Source of the DNA: Oenanthe sinensis
Lineage: Eukaryota; Streptophyta; Magnoliopsida; Apiales; Apiaceae
NCBI GenBank assembly: GCA_028671895.1
Contig: CM053810.1
Location: 30,483,501 to 30,547,500, forward strand
Reading direction: 5' to 3'
DNA length: 64,000 nucleotides
Shown: piece after piece, positions 34,350 through 46,958 of the stretch
Numbering within the stretch: the first letter of the stretch is position 1
Layout of the letters: every line of letters starts with the position of its first letter
The notes under the pieces: model-generated
Told to the model about the DNA's origin: nothing
Database searches by the model: none
What the model saw: only the letters and a program-made list of their open reading frames with translations
Translations under genes and position numbers: made by a program

Positions 34350-35897
34350 TGTTAGTGTAGGTGCCCTAGAGGCAATACAATGTTTCCTTTAATAAACCTT
34401 TATGTCATTTGATTATTCAATAAACGTATTTATTATGACTTTAATTACTGCGATATATTTGTTAGCATAATAAATGTCCTTAGAATCATGATACACGTTA
34501 TATAGTTTAAGTACATGACTTGAATTTGAGATTATATAATATATCATATTCTTAAATGTCCCTAGTCGAGTATTATTATTATAGGACAATAATAATACAT
34601 AAATAGACTAGTATGTTGTTTGACAGATAACCATATCTCATTGGTTATAAGTATGGGGATACTAAAGTCAATGCATAGGTACATGTAGGAGTACATGGTA
34701 CTGGACAGACCCACAGTGAGATTTTTCATGTTTAATAAAGTCATAAGAAAGACTCACAGTGATAATGGTGTAATGATCCTCTGACTTGAGATCATTATAT
34801 TTCTATACGAAGATTAATATACTCTGACTACATTAAAAGTTACCTTTGACCGGGTGATGATAAAAGTGGACATCGGGTATATCATGAGTCGTATGAGAAA
34901 TATGAATGATAGATAAAGGATTTAACCCTCCTATAATTAGGAGAGATATTATTGGCCTCTTGATTGAGTGAGACTATAAAATGCATGGTCGTTCTCAAAT
35001 AATGATTTGTTTTTCATAGTCTACTCATGGATCAAGTAAACTCGGATTAAATGTTGAAGAGGATGACTAAACACATGCCTCGAGTTTAATCTATAATATA
35101 TTTGGTTAAAGGGATTATATTACACGGAAACATTAATCATGAAAGGTTTTATCAAATCACGATTTAATTATTGTTTAATTGGGTAGCAATGATGTATTAC
35201 TAGATACCGCTCATTGTTTATAATTTTATTGGAGAATAAAATTATTGCTAATTAAATAATAGCCTATAGGGTCACACAAATAGAGCACCTAGAGGAATAG
35301 TTAATTTAAATTATAGATTTAAATTAATTGATGATTATTTGAATTTTATTATATTAATTAAGTGAGACTTAATTAATTGAAATAAATTCGAATTTAAAGA
35401 ATTGTATTTCTGCCAATAATAATTAAGTGTGACTTAGTTATTAATTAAATAATAGAAGCATGTTTTATTATTTAATCCTATGCCTACATGGGTTAGGTTT
35501 TTGCTAAAAAGGCCCATTAACCAATCATTATAAATAGATAATGATAGGTTAAATGGCTTGTACGTTTTTAGAAAAACCCTAGAAGGAGAGGCAACAAAGA
35601 GTAGAGGCAGAAATAATTCGAGACATATCAAAGGAGGCTAGTACTTCCGTTCCGTGTTCAAGATCGTGAGACGTTCTTGAAGGTGCTCGTGTGGATACCA
35701 TAGAGGTGTTTTCGAGAAGAAGACACAAGTCGTGATAGCAAGGATCTCCGTTGAGTTCGTGACATTCAAGATCTTAATAGGTATGATTCTATTTCACCAT
35801 AATCCGTCTAATCTTATACATGATCCTGCGTTTGGGTTCCGAAAATTTTCGTTATATTTACGTTTATCCGCTGCGTTTTATGCCTCGGAACACAACA
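34350..35897 (+). repeat. K3 3' LTR
   Basis: It is 1,548 bp. It differs from the 5' LTR at about 12 sites by eye, one of them in the terminal CGGAACACAACA. TATA is at 35529-35536. Confidence 0.95.
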
Positions 35898-35953
35898 ATT
35901 TTATCTTTTACCTAGTTGAGTTACATAGTAATTAAGTGTTACAAGTTAGTACA

Positions 35954-37695
35954 CCCATGCCTTTCACTTACAAACTGCTGAGACTGAAATTCTCTCTCAA
36001 TATAGAAGAGCAATGGTGGAAAGAGAAATTGAAGATCCTACTCAAAGGAGAATTGCTCACTGTATGAGAGAATCAATGAAAATTCAAAATATGACAGTAA
36101 CAGGAGTAAGGAGGGAACTGGAGATCATCAAGGACTCTATCTCAACTAACAAGGATACAATAGACAGGAGATTGGATGAAAAGCTACCATTCAACACCAT
36201 GAATAGCATCAAAGACAAGCTTTTCAAGGAATCCAAAAATTTTGCATCTTTGGAGACAAGAGTAGGGTCTCTAGAAAAGAAGATGGATGATATTATCAGA
36301 GGTCAAAATCTAAATGCTTCCATTCTTCAAAAGATTCTTGACAGAATTCCACCACCCCCTTCAATTGATGATAACAAAAAGGGGGAGAATACAAAGAAGA
36401 AGGATGGTGATGGTGATGGCAAAGGCAGTGGGAGTGGTGGCATTGGTGGTTCTGGTATGGATAAGACAAGTGGCATAGGTGGTTCTGCACACAAAAGAGA
36501 TAAAAGCAGAAGTAACAGGGAAAATCAATCTTCAAAGAGATCTAAGTCATCTAATTCTCCAAAAGATAATTTAGAACAGAAAAAGAAAAAATTCAAGAAG
36601 TTTGAGGATGATCTTGAAGCTAGGAGAATTTCTAGGGAGAAAGAAACTCAATCAATGATTGAGAGGGAAAAGAAAAGAATTGAAGATCTAAGGAGAAGCA
36701 CTGAGTTAGTAACAGAGGCAGTAGAAAAAGGAGACTTGGATGAGTTCATTGCTCAAACAAGAAAAATAAATGAAGATGCACAAAAGGCTACCAAGGAAAG
36801 CAACTCAGATGCTGAAGCCTTTTTGTCAGTTGATCAAGAAGCCCTTAAAGAGAAGAAAAAGGGAAAAGCCATAATGATTAAAGAAGAGAAGAAGAGAAAA
36901 GAGCCAGTTGGCCAGAAGCTTCTTCAAGGAGCCATTTCAACAGGATTGTCAGATGCTGAAAAAAGAGAAAAAGAAAATGAGGAGATAGCAAGGCAAATGG
37001 AATTAGAATGGAAAATGGAGGAACAATTAATAAACCAACCACTGAGGAAAAAGAGAAAAGTTTCAATGGCCAAGAAAAGGCCAGGGTCTACTCAAGAAAT
37101 AGTGGTTCAGGAAAACCTCCAGGGTCAACAAGAAGAAATCAAGGAGGAGGTCACAATTGAAGGATACAATTTGAAGGGAATACCAGTAATCAATGAAAAG
37201 GGATTAATTGGAGTAAGGACTCACCCTGCAACCTCTAACCATGAAGAATCAATGAGGTTGGAGTATGAAAATGGAGTAAAAATCCTCTACTCATTAAAGG
37301 TGATAATGAAGCAAAGCTACAATGTTTTAAAGACTATTCTTCCTTTACTCAACAGAAAGTACAAACTCAACATGATAATTGCTCAGGAAATTCAACAGCA
37401 ACTTTCAAGGTTAAGGAGATCCAAGGCAGAAGCTGAACCTGATTCACCTCTGAAGCTATGGAAGTCACAAGTCAAAAAGGTAGTGTTGGAGCCAAAGTAT
37501 GCTATGATTTTTACAGATATAGAGGGCAACACAAAGTTTTTTGATATCTGCAAATATCTGGACAAAATCACAGATGAAGAAATACACTAGCTTATGAGGC
37601 AACTTGGAGAAACTGACAGGGATGAAGCAATCTTGAGAAGTTCTTTCATGAGGCAACTAAAGGAAAATGCAGAGAAGAGAAGGAAGAGGAAATAA
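35954..37695 (+). pseudogene. S2 ORF3 (accessory, env-like position), 3' part
   Basis: The frame is open from about 35950. The first ATG at 36013 gives 525 codons to TAG at 37588-37590, and the same frame then runs 34 more codons to TAA 37693-37695, so the TAG is probably a late mutation. The N-terminal part was likely separated by the S3 insertion. Residues 1-110 and 190-270 (from 36013) look coiled-coil. There is a Gly/Ser/Asp-rich linker at about 135-160 and several Lys/Arg clusters (PLRKKRKVS near 345), which could be nuclear signals. There is no signal peptide or membrane span, so an envelope role is not supported. I do not recognise a domain. Confidence 0.7.
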
Positions 37696-37856
37696 GTAAA
37701 TTATGAAGACATTGAAGCTGCTTGCAGGAGTTATCTATCAATATGGTACTTCCAAAACTAATGTGCCAATTAAATTTCTTGATTTTATCTAAATGTAAAT
37801 TTTTAAGGGTTTTTGTTATCATCAAGTAGATTTATGCCTGTAAATAACACAGACAC

Positions 37857-37870
37857 AAATAGAGGGAGAT
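37857..37870 (+). other. S2 polypurine tract
   Basis: AAATAGAGGGAGAT directly before the 3' LTR; the same tract type precedes the S1 3' LTR. Confidence 0.8.
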
Positions 37871-38974
37871 TGTTAGGAATCTATATGTGATTTGATGATA
37901 ACATTAATCTTAGAATCATAGAAATTTAGTTTGATGTAACTGATCAATTGATATGAAAGTTATAAATATCAATTGATCAGGAAACCATTTATCAGTTGAA
38001 GTGTTTATATGAATCAACTGATAATTTGGATTGTAGCATAGGTGTACTTAGTCTATTTCAATCGATAAGGTGTAAATCAATTGATATTTTATTCATCAAT
38101 TGATGTTGGAGTCGATTGATATAGATCATCAATTGATGTGTGAATTAAACTGTTAAATTATAATTATGTGAAGACAGGAAATTACACAAGTGAAGGGTGA
38201 TCAATTGATATTGAAGCATCGATGGATGAGGGATCAATCGAAGAAGCCAAGTCAAGCATTGAAGACCATCAACTGATGTGAAGACTCATCGATTGGTATA
38301 TCGATTGATAACATCTATCAATCGATAAGCCATCTTCTATCAATCGAAGAAGAACATCAGTTGATGGATTAAAGGATGAATCAATTGATATGCTTCACAA
38401 CAAATTATCAATTGAGTGTGACAACACAGAAAGGATATCTGTTGAAGATCCAGAGAACAAAAGCACACCTATGGAAGACAGTCTAGAATGACTGTGAAGA
38501 CTCAATTAGAAGCTGTCTATTCAAACCTTTTTCAAAGATAGAAAAATGTAAAAAGAAAGGCAGGTAGAAACAATCCTAAAATAGGAATTATAAAAGCACA
38601 CTTGTGATATATATAAACAAGTGTAGCAGCATTATTAGAAGACAGACAAGTTAGACAATATTTCTAAATCAACTGTTCCAGCTTGAGAGCACATTTTTAT
38701 AAGAACAGTTGATTTGTTTTCTAATCTTGTAAAAACGCAGCTAGGTTTCTTTTAACCTAGGAACATTGAGCAAAAATATGGACTGATGGAAAAACCAATC
38801 CATCAATAATTTTAAATCTCTTTGTTCAGTTTATTTTTTTTTGTCTTGAATTGTTCGAACATATTTTCACTAATTCTCAAACATCAAGAACAAATATTAG
38901 AACAAGCAAAAAGTTTTAATATTTGTATTCAACCCCCCCTCTACAAATATTGACATTGTTCTAAAGGAATAACA
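37871..38974 (+). repeat. S2 3' LTR
   Basis: It is 1,104 bp and matches 2467-3571, including the ATCAATTGAT array (37930-38415) and TATA (38608-38617). It is followed by ttacc, the same duplication as at 2462-2466. Confidence 0.95.
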
Positions 38975-39119
38975 TTACCACTATTAAAAGTAATATCTCT
39001 AACCCTTCTGGACTCAATTGAAGTTGAGTACCAAGAAGCTTTAATCATTTGGGATTGCAGAGTATGAAACAAAAGTCAAAAGTTATGTGATTTCATGACA
39101 TTTATTGTTCGAGGCATAT

Positions 39120-41180
39120 TACTAGCATTGAAGCTCTACTATCACAGTTGATTGAGAAAGCCTACCCAATGGTAACCTTTGGAGATGACATCAAAGAATA
39201 TACAAGGGACTTGGCTATCATGAGTTTGGAATTGTCATCACTGGAAATATCTTTCTTGTCGACGGACTTAAGCACTATCTATAGGGCACTAGGGAATTCT
39301 TGGTCAAAGGTTTTCTGGAAAAGCATTGAAATAGAAAAGTGTTTGATTTCAAGCAAGAAAGTTGGAAGATCACTCAACTGAGAGTGAATTGGTGATGTTC
39401 GTGCATTCAATAGATAATATATCACATATGATGATTGATCACATCAACTAAATCAAGTTGGAAGCAAAATACTTTGAAGTTGAAGCAATTAACACATCAT
39501 GCCTCTTTATTCAACAAGATCGTGGAAAGACGTCATATGAGTTAATGGCCAACCAGAAGCAAACATTGAAACTCTTTCATGTGTTTGGAGGAAATTGATA
39601 TTTTTTGAAGATTTATATGAGCAACTTGGCAAGTTTGAAATTAAGGCTCATGGAACAATTTTCCTCGGCTACTCATTGAAGTCGAAAGCTTTCAAAGTAA
39701 GATGTGTTGTAAAACCAGAAGGTGATTGAAAGTCTGAATGTGTCGTCCTATTACACCAAGCTCCTGAGCATTAAAATAAAAGTCTATTCTGAATCTGTGA
39801 AGCTTGACATCTAGTCAGAGTCATATTCAGATATTTTTGATGAAACTGAGGTTGCAGAAGGAATCAATGTTAATGATGATGATTCAGATCCTAGTAGTGG
39901 AAATGGTAGTGAATCTACACAACTCATGGACTTTAACAGAATCCACTCAACAAGTTGAAGGATCTTCAACACATCCTAGCAGCAACTCAGGGGGAGAAAA
40001 TAAAAGAAGGATCTACTAGTCGTACTCAACACAATGAAGATCAAAGGAACACATTAAGAACATATCTGCCGAAACAAAGGGTTTGGAGTCAAAGTCATTC
40101 CTGGAGTTTAGTTCTTAGTGATCCGGATACTAGAGTAAAGACTAGAAGTGCTATGCAAAGTAAATGGTTATTCTTCGAGAAAGAACAATTATTAAACAGT
40201 TGGTATCCTAAAGAAGATTGAAGAAGCACTAATTGATCCAGATTGGGTGATTGCAAATGCAAGATGATCTCAATCATTTCGAAGGCAGAATCTACTGAAT
40301 CTGGAATCCAGGCCACAAGACAAAGTTGTAATTGGTACTGTAAGGGTTTTCAGAGACTGGATGATTTTTGGCATTGTTATGAGGGACAAAGCCAAACTAG
40401 TTGCTACAGAAGGTATCGACGATGATGGAAACAGAATTTTTGGGACTTTCAAGATCTAACTAAAGTACCAGAGACGAGACTTAATACTATTAGGGCTGAA
40501 AAAGTTGATGTACAACAACTCCTAGACTTTAAAGTTTCATATCCACTGGAATTTGTATATCATTCTCTTCACAAAGCTCTCTATGACGGAGGTAAGAGAT
40601 CAAGCAATCGTCAAGGACGTAGTATGACACTCTAACTGTTAATTACTTGAAAATGATTTTATATTAGAGTCGTTATACACATATCTCTCTAGAATACAAG
40701 GAACACACACATAATGTACTATTAGTGCAAGTATACCATGATTATATTATATGTGGGTCTACTATGCATAAAGACCATATATTTTATTCTCAATATGCCT
40801 ATGTGCAAGTTTCCACGTGGATACTAGAGAATTTAATCTTATAGCTAAGATCTGAATTGTTAGATATCTTAAGGGATTACCAATTCTAAGAATCAGGTAC
40901 CCTAAAGATACTAGGTTTAACCTAATTAGCTATATAGATATAGATAATGCAGGTTGAAAGAAAGACAGGGAAGTAGTTACTATAAGCTGTCAAACTCCAT
41001 CAACTCTGCTGGATAATCTCTTCACCACTCACGGAACAAGCGCATGTACACCAGGTATCATTTATATCGATAGTAGTCCTTAGTAGAATAACTTGCAGAT
41101 ATTTGCTAAACAACTTGATAAATTCATTTTGTTTAAGTTGGTTAGTGAAGTTGAGATATTATTTATGTGCATATTTGTTG
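39120..41180 (+). pseudogene. pol: S1 pol remnant
   Basis: No long frame, but fragments line up with SIRE Pol in order. YPMVTFGDD with STDLST (39160-39270) is the protease end. FHVFGGN (about 39570-39600) and a GYS-LKSKAF-like piece (39670-39700) are the integrase end. EALIDPDWVIANA (about 40225-40262) and RDKAKLVATEG (about 40383-40415) are the RT start. RYPKDT-like (40895-40920) is RNase H, and IFAKQLDKFILFKLVSE (41098-41150) matches the usual C-terminus IFTKPLD. Stops, frameshifts and large gaps occur throughout; integrase core and most of RT are missing. Confidence 0.8.
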
Positions 41181-42048
41181 GAAATCCCATCTGTAAGAAA
41201 TTCTTAAATGAGTTCACAAGTATTAAATTTTACATATTTAAAGGACTTGTGAATTTATCTGAAATCCAGTACATCGTGCTTATTGCTACTACTTTAATTA
41301 TCATGTTTACAATGTTATATGCATATGTGGTAATTAGTTGTTCTAGTATAAGTTTGAATATTATCTTAATTGATTTAAATTATGATGTCAGACAATTCGA
41401 TGTCAGATCAGTCTCATGATTTAAATGAATTAAAATAATATGCAGCATAATTGCTTGTATGATAAATATTTTATGAGTATCAGTTAATGATATCTTGCTT
41501 AATTATTTTGATATTTTTCTGTGATATTTTTAAATATTTTGTTACAAATAATTGTGACACTTTTAATATTAGTGACATTATTTAGAATTACTGATCTAAG
41601 TAATCAATGCATATTTCAAAAATCACTAATATTGGAAATAACGGAAGTATTTTCTAAGTTATGCGTATATAAAATTCTCAATATTTTATATACTTAGAAA
41701 TATTTTCAAAATTATTTTTACTTCTAGGTATCAACCATTTGTAAAATGATTTGTTTTCAAACACTTGTTTTAATATTTGTTGCACATTGATTCAAAGTAC
41801 CTAAACAATGGTTGTTGCTTTGAAGGCCTTATACTGTATTGCTAAGAATACATCCACCCCTATTGTAATGAAATTTTCTATTTTAAGTTAGGGATAATAT
41901 CAGGTGGACGAAAATGATGAATATCATAATTGTATTATGAGTCAGAAAATCATAGTCCTCTATCTGATAAAGATGGTTTGCAAAACTGTTTTCAAATAGT
42001 ACAGTAATAAGGTATAAAGGAAAAGAGTCATTTTATCGAGGTATAATT

Positions 42049-42223
42049 TGGTAAGAAAGTTGAATTTCTTCTTTGGTATAAATTCCCGCATTTTATTATG
42101 GGAAGTTTGCCTTATAGAAAATTCATAAAGGATAGAAACTTTCTTCTCTGATATAACTTTCCCGCATTTTATTATGGGATATGTATCGTAAAGAAAATTT
42201 CCTATCATGCTTTTAAATGATAA
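42049..42223 (+). repeat. Duplicated block in S1 post-pol region, copy 1
   Basis: About 175 bases with two CCCGCATTTTATTATGGGA-type pieces; a diverged copy is at 42950-43123. Confidence 0.75.
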
Positions 42224-42885
42224 ATCTTTAGTTCTGACAAAACTCTTTTATCAAAAGTGCTTTAATGCAATCTATTACCATTTCTTATTATATTTTTCCT
42301 TCTCCTTGGGATGAAAAATATGTTTTGGAATGTTAAGGTGATTATCTTTTTATCTCGATTGGTTCTTTCCAATTAGCCCCTAGTGGCTTTAGAAACTGGC
42401 CAAGAGGTTGAAAACCCATCAATCTCTTACCCAGGCCATAGTACCAAACACCAATTCATCCACTTCCATATATTAACCCCTAGAGATATAAGGAACTCAT
42501 GTAAGTTAGAGGTTGATAAGGGAGAAACTGCACTTGATGCAGTAAATAAGGATGATGTCGAAAGTGCACCCACAGCTCTACCTCCAGAGAAGAAAATGAG
42601 TATATAACTGAGATAACTGTAAGCTCATCTGCATCTTCTCAAAAGGATGCAGAGATGAAAAGGCAATAAAACTGTCTTTGGAATCATTCTCTCTACTGGA
42701 TGAGTCCATTGAAATTCGCTCGTCAGCCAGAGCACTTTATAATGAGTCAAGCACACCACCGGCACTCACGCTGATGGTAAGCCTAAATAGATAAATTCTA
42801 GGAACACATTGCAAGGCGTGCACAGTGAGAGGTACATGCAACATTTTTAGTTTTGTTCAGTTTTATTTAATTGGCATTCATACTG

Positions 42886-42888
<3 letters not shown>

Positions 42889-42944
<56 letters not shown>
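42889..42944. repeat. TA microsatellite
   Basis: About 56 bases of uninterrupted AT dinucleotide. Confidence 0.95.
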
Positions 42945-42947
<3 letters not shown>

Positions 42948-42949
42948 CC

Positions 42950-43123
42950 TTAAGAGAATTGAATTTCTTCTTTGGTACAAATTTCCGCATTTTATTATGG
43001 GAAATTTGTCTAATAGGAAATTCATAAGTGATAGAAACTTTCTTCTCAGATATAACTTTCCCGCATTTTATTAAGGGACATGTATCTTAAAGAAAATTTC
43101 GTATCATACTCTTAAATAATATT
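42950..43123 (+). repeat. Duplicated block in S1 post-pol region, copy 2
   Basis: Matches 42049-42223 with scattered changes and lies directly after the TA microsatellite. Confidence 0.75.
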
Positions 43124-44934
43124 TTTTTCAATTATTGGTACATATTGTTTTTGTTTTCAAATTTTTAGTATCATTATTTCTATATATATGTGTGTGTGTA
43201 AGTTTTTGTTTTTATTTTTCTATAAAATTGGCATATTTTTTTATTTTTTTTATTGGCATATTTTTACTTTATAGTTATTTTTATTTCTTTTTATTTTGAA
43301 ATTTTATTTTTGTCTACGAGAAATTGTTCTAAGAATCATAAGTATTAAATGTCAATATTTAAAGGACTTGTGAATTTCTTTACATCTACTTTCTCGAGCT
43401 TACATATATCACTGATAATTGTTATGAGTATAATTGTCATATACTTGAATAACAATTATTAGATGTAATGTATAAAGTTAAATGCTAATTTTCATTCCTA
43501 TGATTATTTAGTATTTAGCAAGAGTATTTTATCTTATTAAAATTATGAATTGAAGCAATTCATCGTTTATTAGTTTCATAGTTTTAATACGATGAGATAT
43601 TAGGAGCATAATTTCTTGCTTTTTGAAATTATTATTAATTATCATATTTTGATAATTTGTTATTGTTTCATTACAATTAATTGTGATTTTTTTTAGTGAT
43701 AATATATATTGTGGTATCTGAAAATCACTAATAATAAAAGCATATATGTGTCCTGCCGAACAAGAGCAATCGACTCGAGGTAAAAGCAGGTAATCTCGAT
43801 CTTGATATATTATCTAATCAATTGGTAAAAATATATATATATATACAATTGATATATTGAGCCCTCAGTGGCTATAGGACAAGATCAAGGGATTGAAAAC
43901 CTACAATCTCTAACACAGATCATAGAACCAAACACTCAAACAGATACAACTTCATCTACTAAACCCCTGAAAAGAAAAGTTTTTTCAATTAAAGAGGGTG
44001 AGAGAGTAAGTGCCACTAGTGCACTAGAAAAGAGAAGTATTTATGAGTGTTCCAGCAGCTCTGCCTCTAGTTAGAATATGAAATTGAAACCAAGGCAACT
44101 ACTAACTAATTTATATCCTCCCAAAAGGGTATAGATTTGCAAATGGCAAAACTGTTACTAGGTTCGTCATCTTAACATGATGAGTCTATTGAATTCGGCC
44201 TGTCAGCCAAGGCCATTTGTAAAGAGTCAACTTCATCTGGACAATTTCAAACACTGCAAATCATAAATGTAATATTCAAATGCACTGTAAGGATTGTCAC
44301 ACACTAAGGATGAATTGACGGAATCAATTATTCTAAACTTCCATATCAAGGAATGAAGGATGATTGATGTTTCTGATTGAATCAACATGCCTTCATATGC
44401 GTCAGGAGGAAACTTGGATCATTTGCTACATTATAGATCCTTGTCTCCCTCCCCAGATGGAACATATCTAGATTCTCAACAGAATAGATCATCTTAGATG
44501 ATCAGCAACTCGTTGAATCTATTCCTGAAGCAATTCAGTTTTCAAAGTCAAATATTTTAATGGATTTAATTGAGGACGGGGATTTACGAAACCCCATTGC
44601 ACCACCAGTGACCTCTCTTGAAGGGGCTATGGTGATATTTCTTACAGGTATAAAAGACTGTGTCATTCGTACTAAGAGAGAAATAGTGTTGTGAAAAAAG
44701 AGTGAAACACAAGTGAGTAAGAGTGAAAATATATATTCTATGAGTGAAACACTTAGAGAGTATATGAGCGAAACACTTGTCAGAAACACAAAGGAAAATC
44801 ACACACTACCACAATTACCAAATCTCATTCCCAATTCCCTGTTACAGATTTCTAATGTTACTCAACTAAGGGGGACGAAATTTATTCTAATATTAAGGAT
44901 TCTGAAGAGGATTACTCAACTAAGAGGGAGAAGT

Positions 44935-45030
44935 TTGAACAAGATCCAAAGGAGAGAATTGTTCAACAAGAGATCCAAATGGGAGAATTGTTCAACAAGA
45001 TCCAAATAGGGGGAGAATTGTTGAACAAAG
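44935..45030 (+). repeat. Purine-rich 27-29-bp tandem repeats
   Basis: Three units with GATCCAAA at 44943, 44972 and 44999, each followed by a polypurine-tract-like GGGAGAATTGTT. Confidence 0.8.
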
Positions 45031-45401
45031 ACTTTTACTAGAAGATGATTACTCCTTTGTTGAACAAGAAAATGGGGTATATAACAACATGCTTGGATTG
45101 GATCCATTTGATTTTAGAAAATTCTTGTATATAGGATTAACTGGATTTTCTAAAATGCATAACATGTCATAGTTTGCATTTTTTATAGTTGCGATGGTTT
45201 AATGCTGTATGTATGCCATGTCTATTGTTACCTCTATTAAATTGGTTGGATAATTCACGTAAGGGGAGAATGAATTCACCTTGGGAGAGAAGTGAAGACA
45301 GAAGTTGGAGAAACAGAGGATAGATGGTAAGAAGAGAACAAGACTTCATTCCTGCCATCCTAAGGGGGAGTAGTGATGAGTCTGAGAAATGAAGATAATA
45401 C

Positions 45402-46944
45402 TGTAGGGTTTCGTGACACAAACGCAGCGGAATAAACGCGAAAATAAATCAAAATAGCGAAACCCTCCGCAGGATCCATGCGAAAACAAAAGATTTAATT
45501 CGGAGATAAAGAATAAATACCTTTAGAAGCTTTAACAGTTCATTAATGGAAGATTAATGGAGGTCCAAAGCTTGTTTAATCACCACGTATCCCACTCTCG
45601 CGATCTACGCTCTACGGTATCCACACGAACACTTTTCATGAAGGATTGATGTGTACTAGCACCCGAAAACTTCTTCTCTCTCTATCTTCCTCCTCTCTCA
45701 GAGCGGCTAGGGTTTTTTGTAAAATCTCTATCTTATTAAATCAGCCCATAAAGAGATTATATAGAGAGAGGAATAAGTTTTCTAATTATAATCCAATTAT
45801 AATTAATACTAATCCAAAATTCTAAATTATTTAATTAAGTCTCACTTAATTAATTAATTATTAATTTTGGAATTAGTTTAAGTAATTCATTTTTTCTATT
45901 TATATAATTAATTAAGTCATACTTAATTAATATCATAAATAAAATAAATTACTTATTTAATTTAAATTCATAATTTAAATTATTTCTCCTTCAAGCGTTC
46001 TTTGTGTGTGACCTTGTAGGTTATTATTACGTTGGCAACAATTTTAATATCTAATTAAAATTGAAAACAATGAGCGTCATCTAGTAATACATCATTGCTA
46101 CCCAAGTAATAATAATAAATCGGCGATTCGATTAAGCCTTTCGTGAATAATGTTCCATGTAATATAATCCCTTTAATCTTGATATTATAGATTAAACTCA
46201 AGGCATGTCTCGTGTCATCCTCTTCATAATTTAATCTTTATTTTCTTGATCGATGAGTAGACTATTAAAATCAAATCAACATTTGAGCACGGCCGTGCAT
46301 TTCATAGTCTCACTCAAACAAGAGGCCAATAATATCACTCCTAAAATTAGGAGGATTAAATCCCATCTAGATCATTCATATTTCTCATACGATTCATAAT
46401 ATACCCAATGTCCACTTTTATCATCACCCGGTCAAAGGTAACTTTTAATGTAATCAAAGTATATTAATTCTCGTATAGAAATATAATGATTTCAGGTCTA
46501 AGGATCATTACACCATTATCACAGTGAGAATTACTTATGACACTTACTTAACATGTAGAATCTCACAGCGGGTCATTCCAGTGCCATGCATTGAGACATG
46601 CACTTATGTTCTTGACTTTAGTATCCCCATACCTATGACCAATGAGATGTGGTCATCTGTCAAGAAACATACTAGTCTTTGTGCATTATTATTGTCCTTA
46701 AATAATAATACTCGACTAGGGAATTTTAGGAATAAGATACTATTCATATAATCTCATTTTTAAGTCACATACTTAAAGATATAGAATACGTATCAAAATT
46801 CCAAGGACATTTACTATGCTTTCAATTTATTACGCAGTAAACAAAACATAATAAATAAATAATAATCAATAAAACATAATCCTTAATAATAAATATTTTC
46901 CTTAAAATATAAAAAGTATTGTCTCTAGAGCACAATTACTAACA
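45402..46944 (-). repeat. K4 3' LTR
   Basis: Ends ...TTACTAACA on the + strand, followed by the reverse polypurine tract ATCTCCCACTTG. A TATA-like CTATATAA (minus) is at 45758-45765. Confidence 0.95.
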
Positions 46945-46958
46945 ATCTCCCACTTGTA

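Larger units (their letters stand above)
26952..35897 (+). mobile_element. K3: near-intact copia element
   Basis: LTRs 26952-28499 and 34350-35897 are both 1,548 bp and differ at about 12 sites by eye. PBS, leader, one gag-pol frame and polypurine tract are all present. Flanks are gtttt (26947-26951) and atttt (35898-35902), a likely duplication with one change. It is inserted in the 5' LTR of S3. It is the only element here that could have been active recently; one TAG interrupts gag-pol. Confidence 0.95.
17872..35953 (-). mobile_element. S3: SIRE-like copia element lacking its 3' end, split by K3
   Basis: Own sequence is 17872-26951 and 35898 to about 35953 (right edge inferred). In minus orientation: 5' LTR, PBS, gag, pol, a 1.27-kb non-coding stretch, and the first 81 codons of ORF3. 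The 3' rest of ORF3 and the 3' LTR are deleted at the junction with K1. The right edge is placed where the frame of S2 ORF3 opens again; the AGTACA at 35948-35953 would be its LTR tip, but no duplication can be tested. Confidence 0.75.
2467..38974 (+). mobile_element. S2: SIRE-like copia element nested in S1 and itself filled by insertions
   Basis: LTRs at 2467-3571 and 37871-38974 start TGTTAGGAATCTA and end AATAACA, and are flanked by a perfect duplication, ttacc. Own sequence is 2467-7250 and about 35954-38974. The order is LTR, PBS, gag, pol (protease and integrase), gap, ORF3, polypurine tract, LTR. The RT-RNase H half of pol is missing between 7250 and the S3 insertion. The LTRs differ at about 25 of 1,104 positions by eye. 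Confidence 0.93.
41181..45401 (+). other. S1 post-pol region, part 1
   Basis: About 4.2 kb between the pol end and K4. No gene is credible; short open stretches at 42383-42607 and 43868-44074 may be ORF3 remains. It contains diverged internal duplications (see repeats), a TA microsatellite, and a cluster of purine-rich 27-29-bp repeats near its end. It occupies the place of ORF3 in SIRE elements. Confidence 0.55.

Noticed and set aside
36013..37590. Retroviral envelope gene
   Set aside because: No signal peptide, cleavage site or membrane span is visible; only the position suggests the env-like label.
42889..42944. TA run as a replication origin or matrix site
   Set aside because: A simple microsatellite without other signals.
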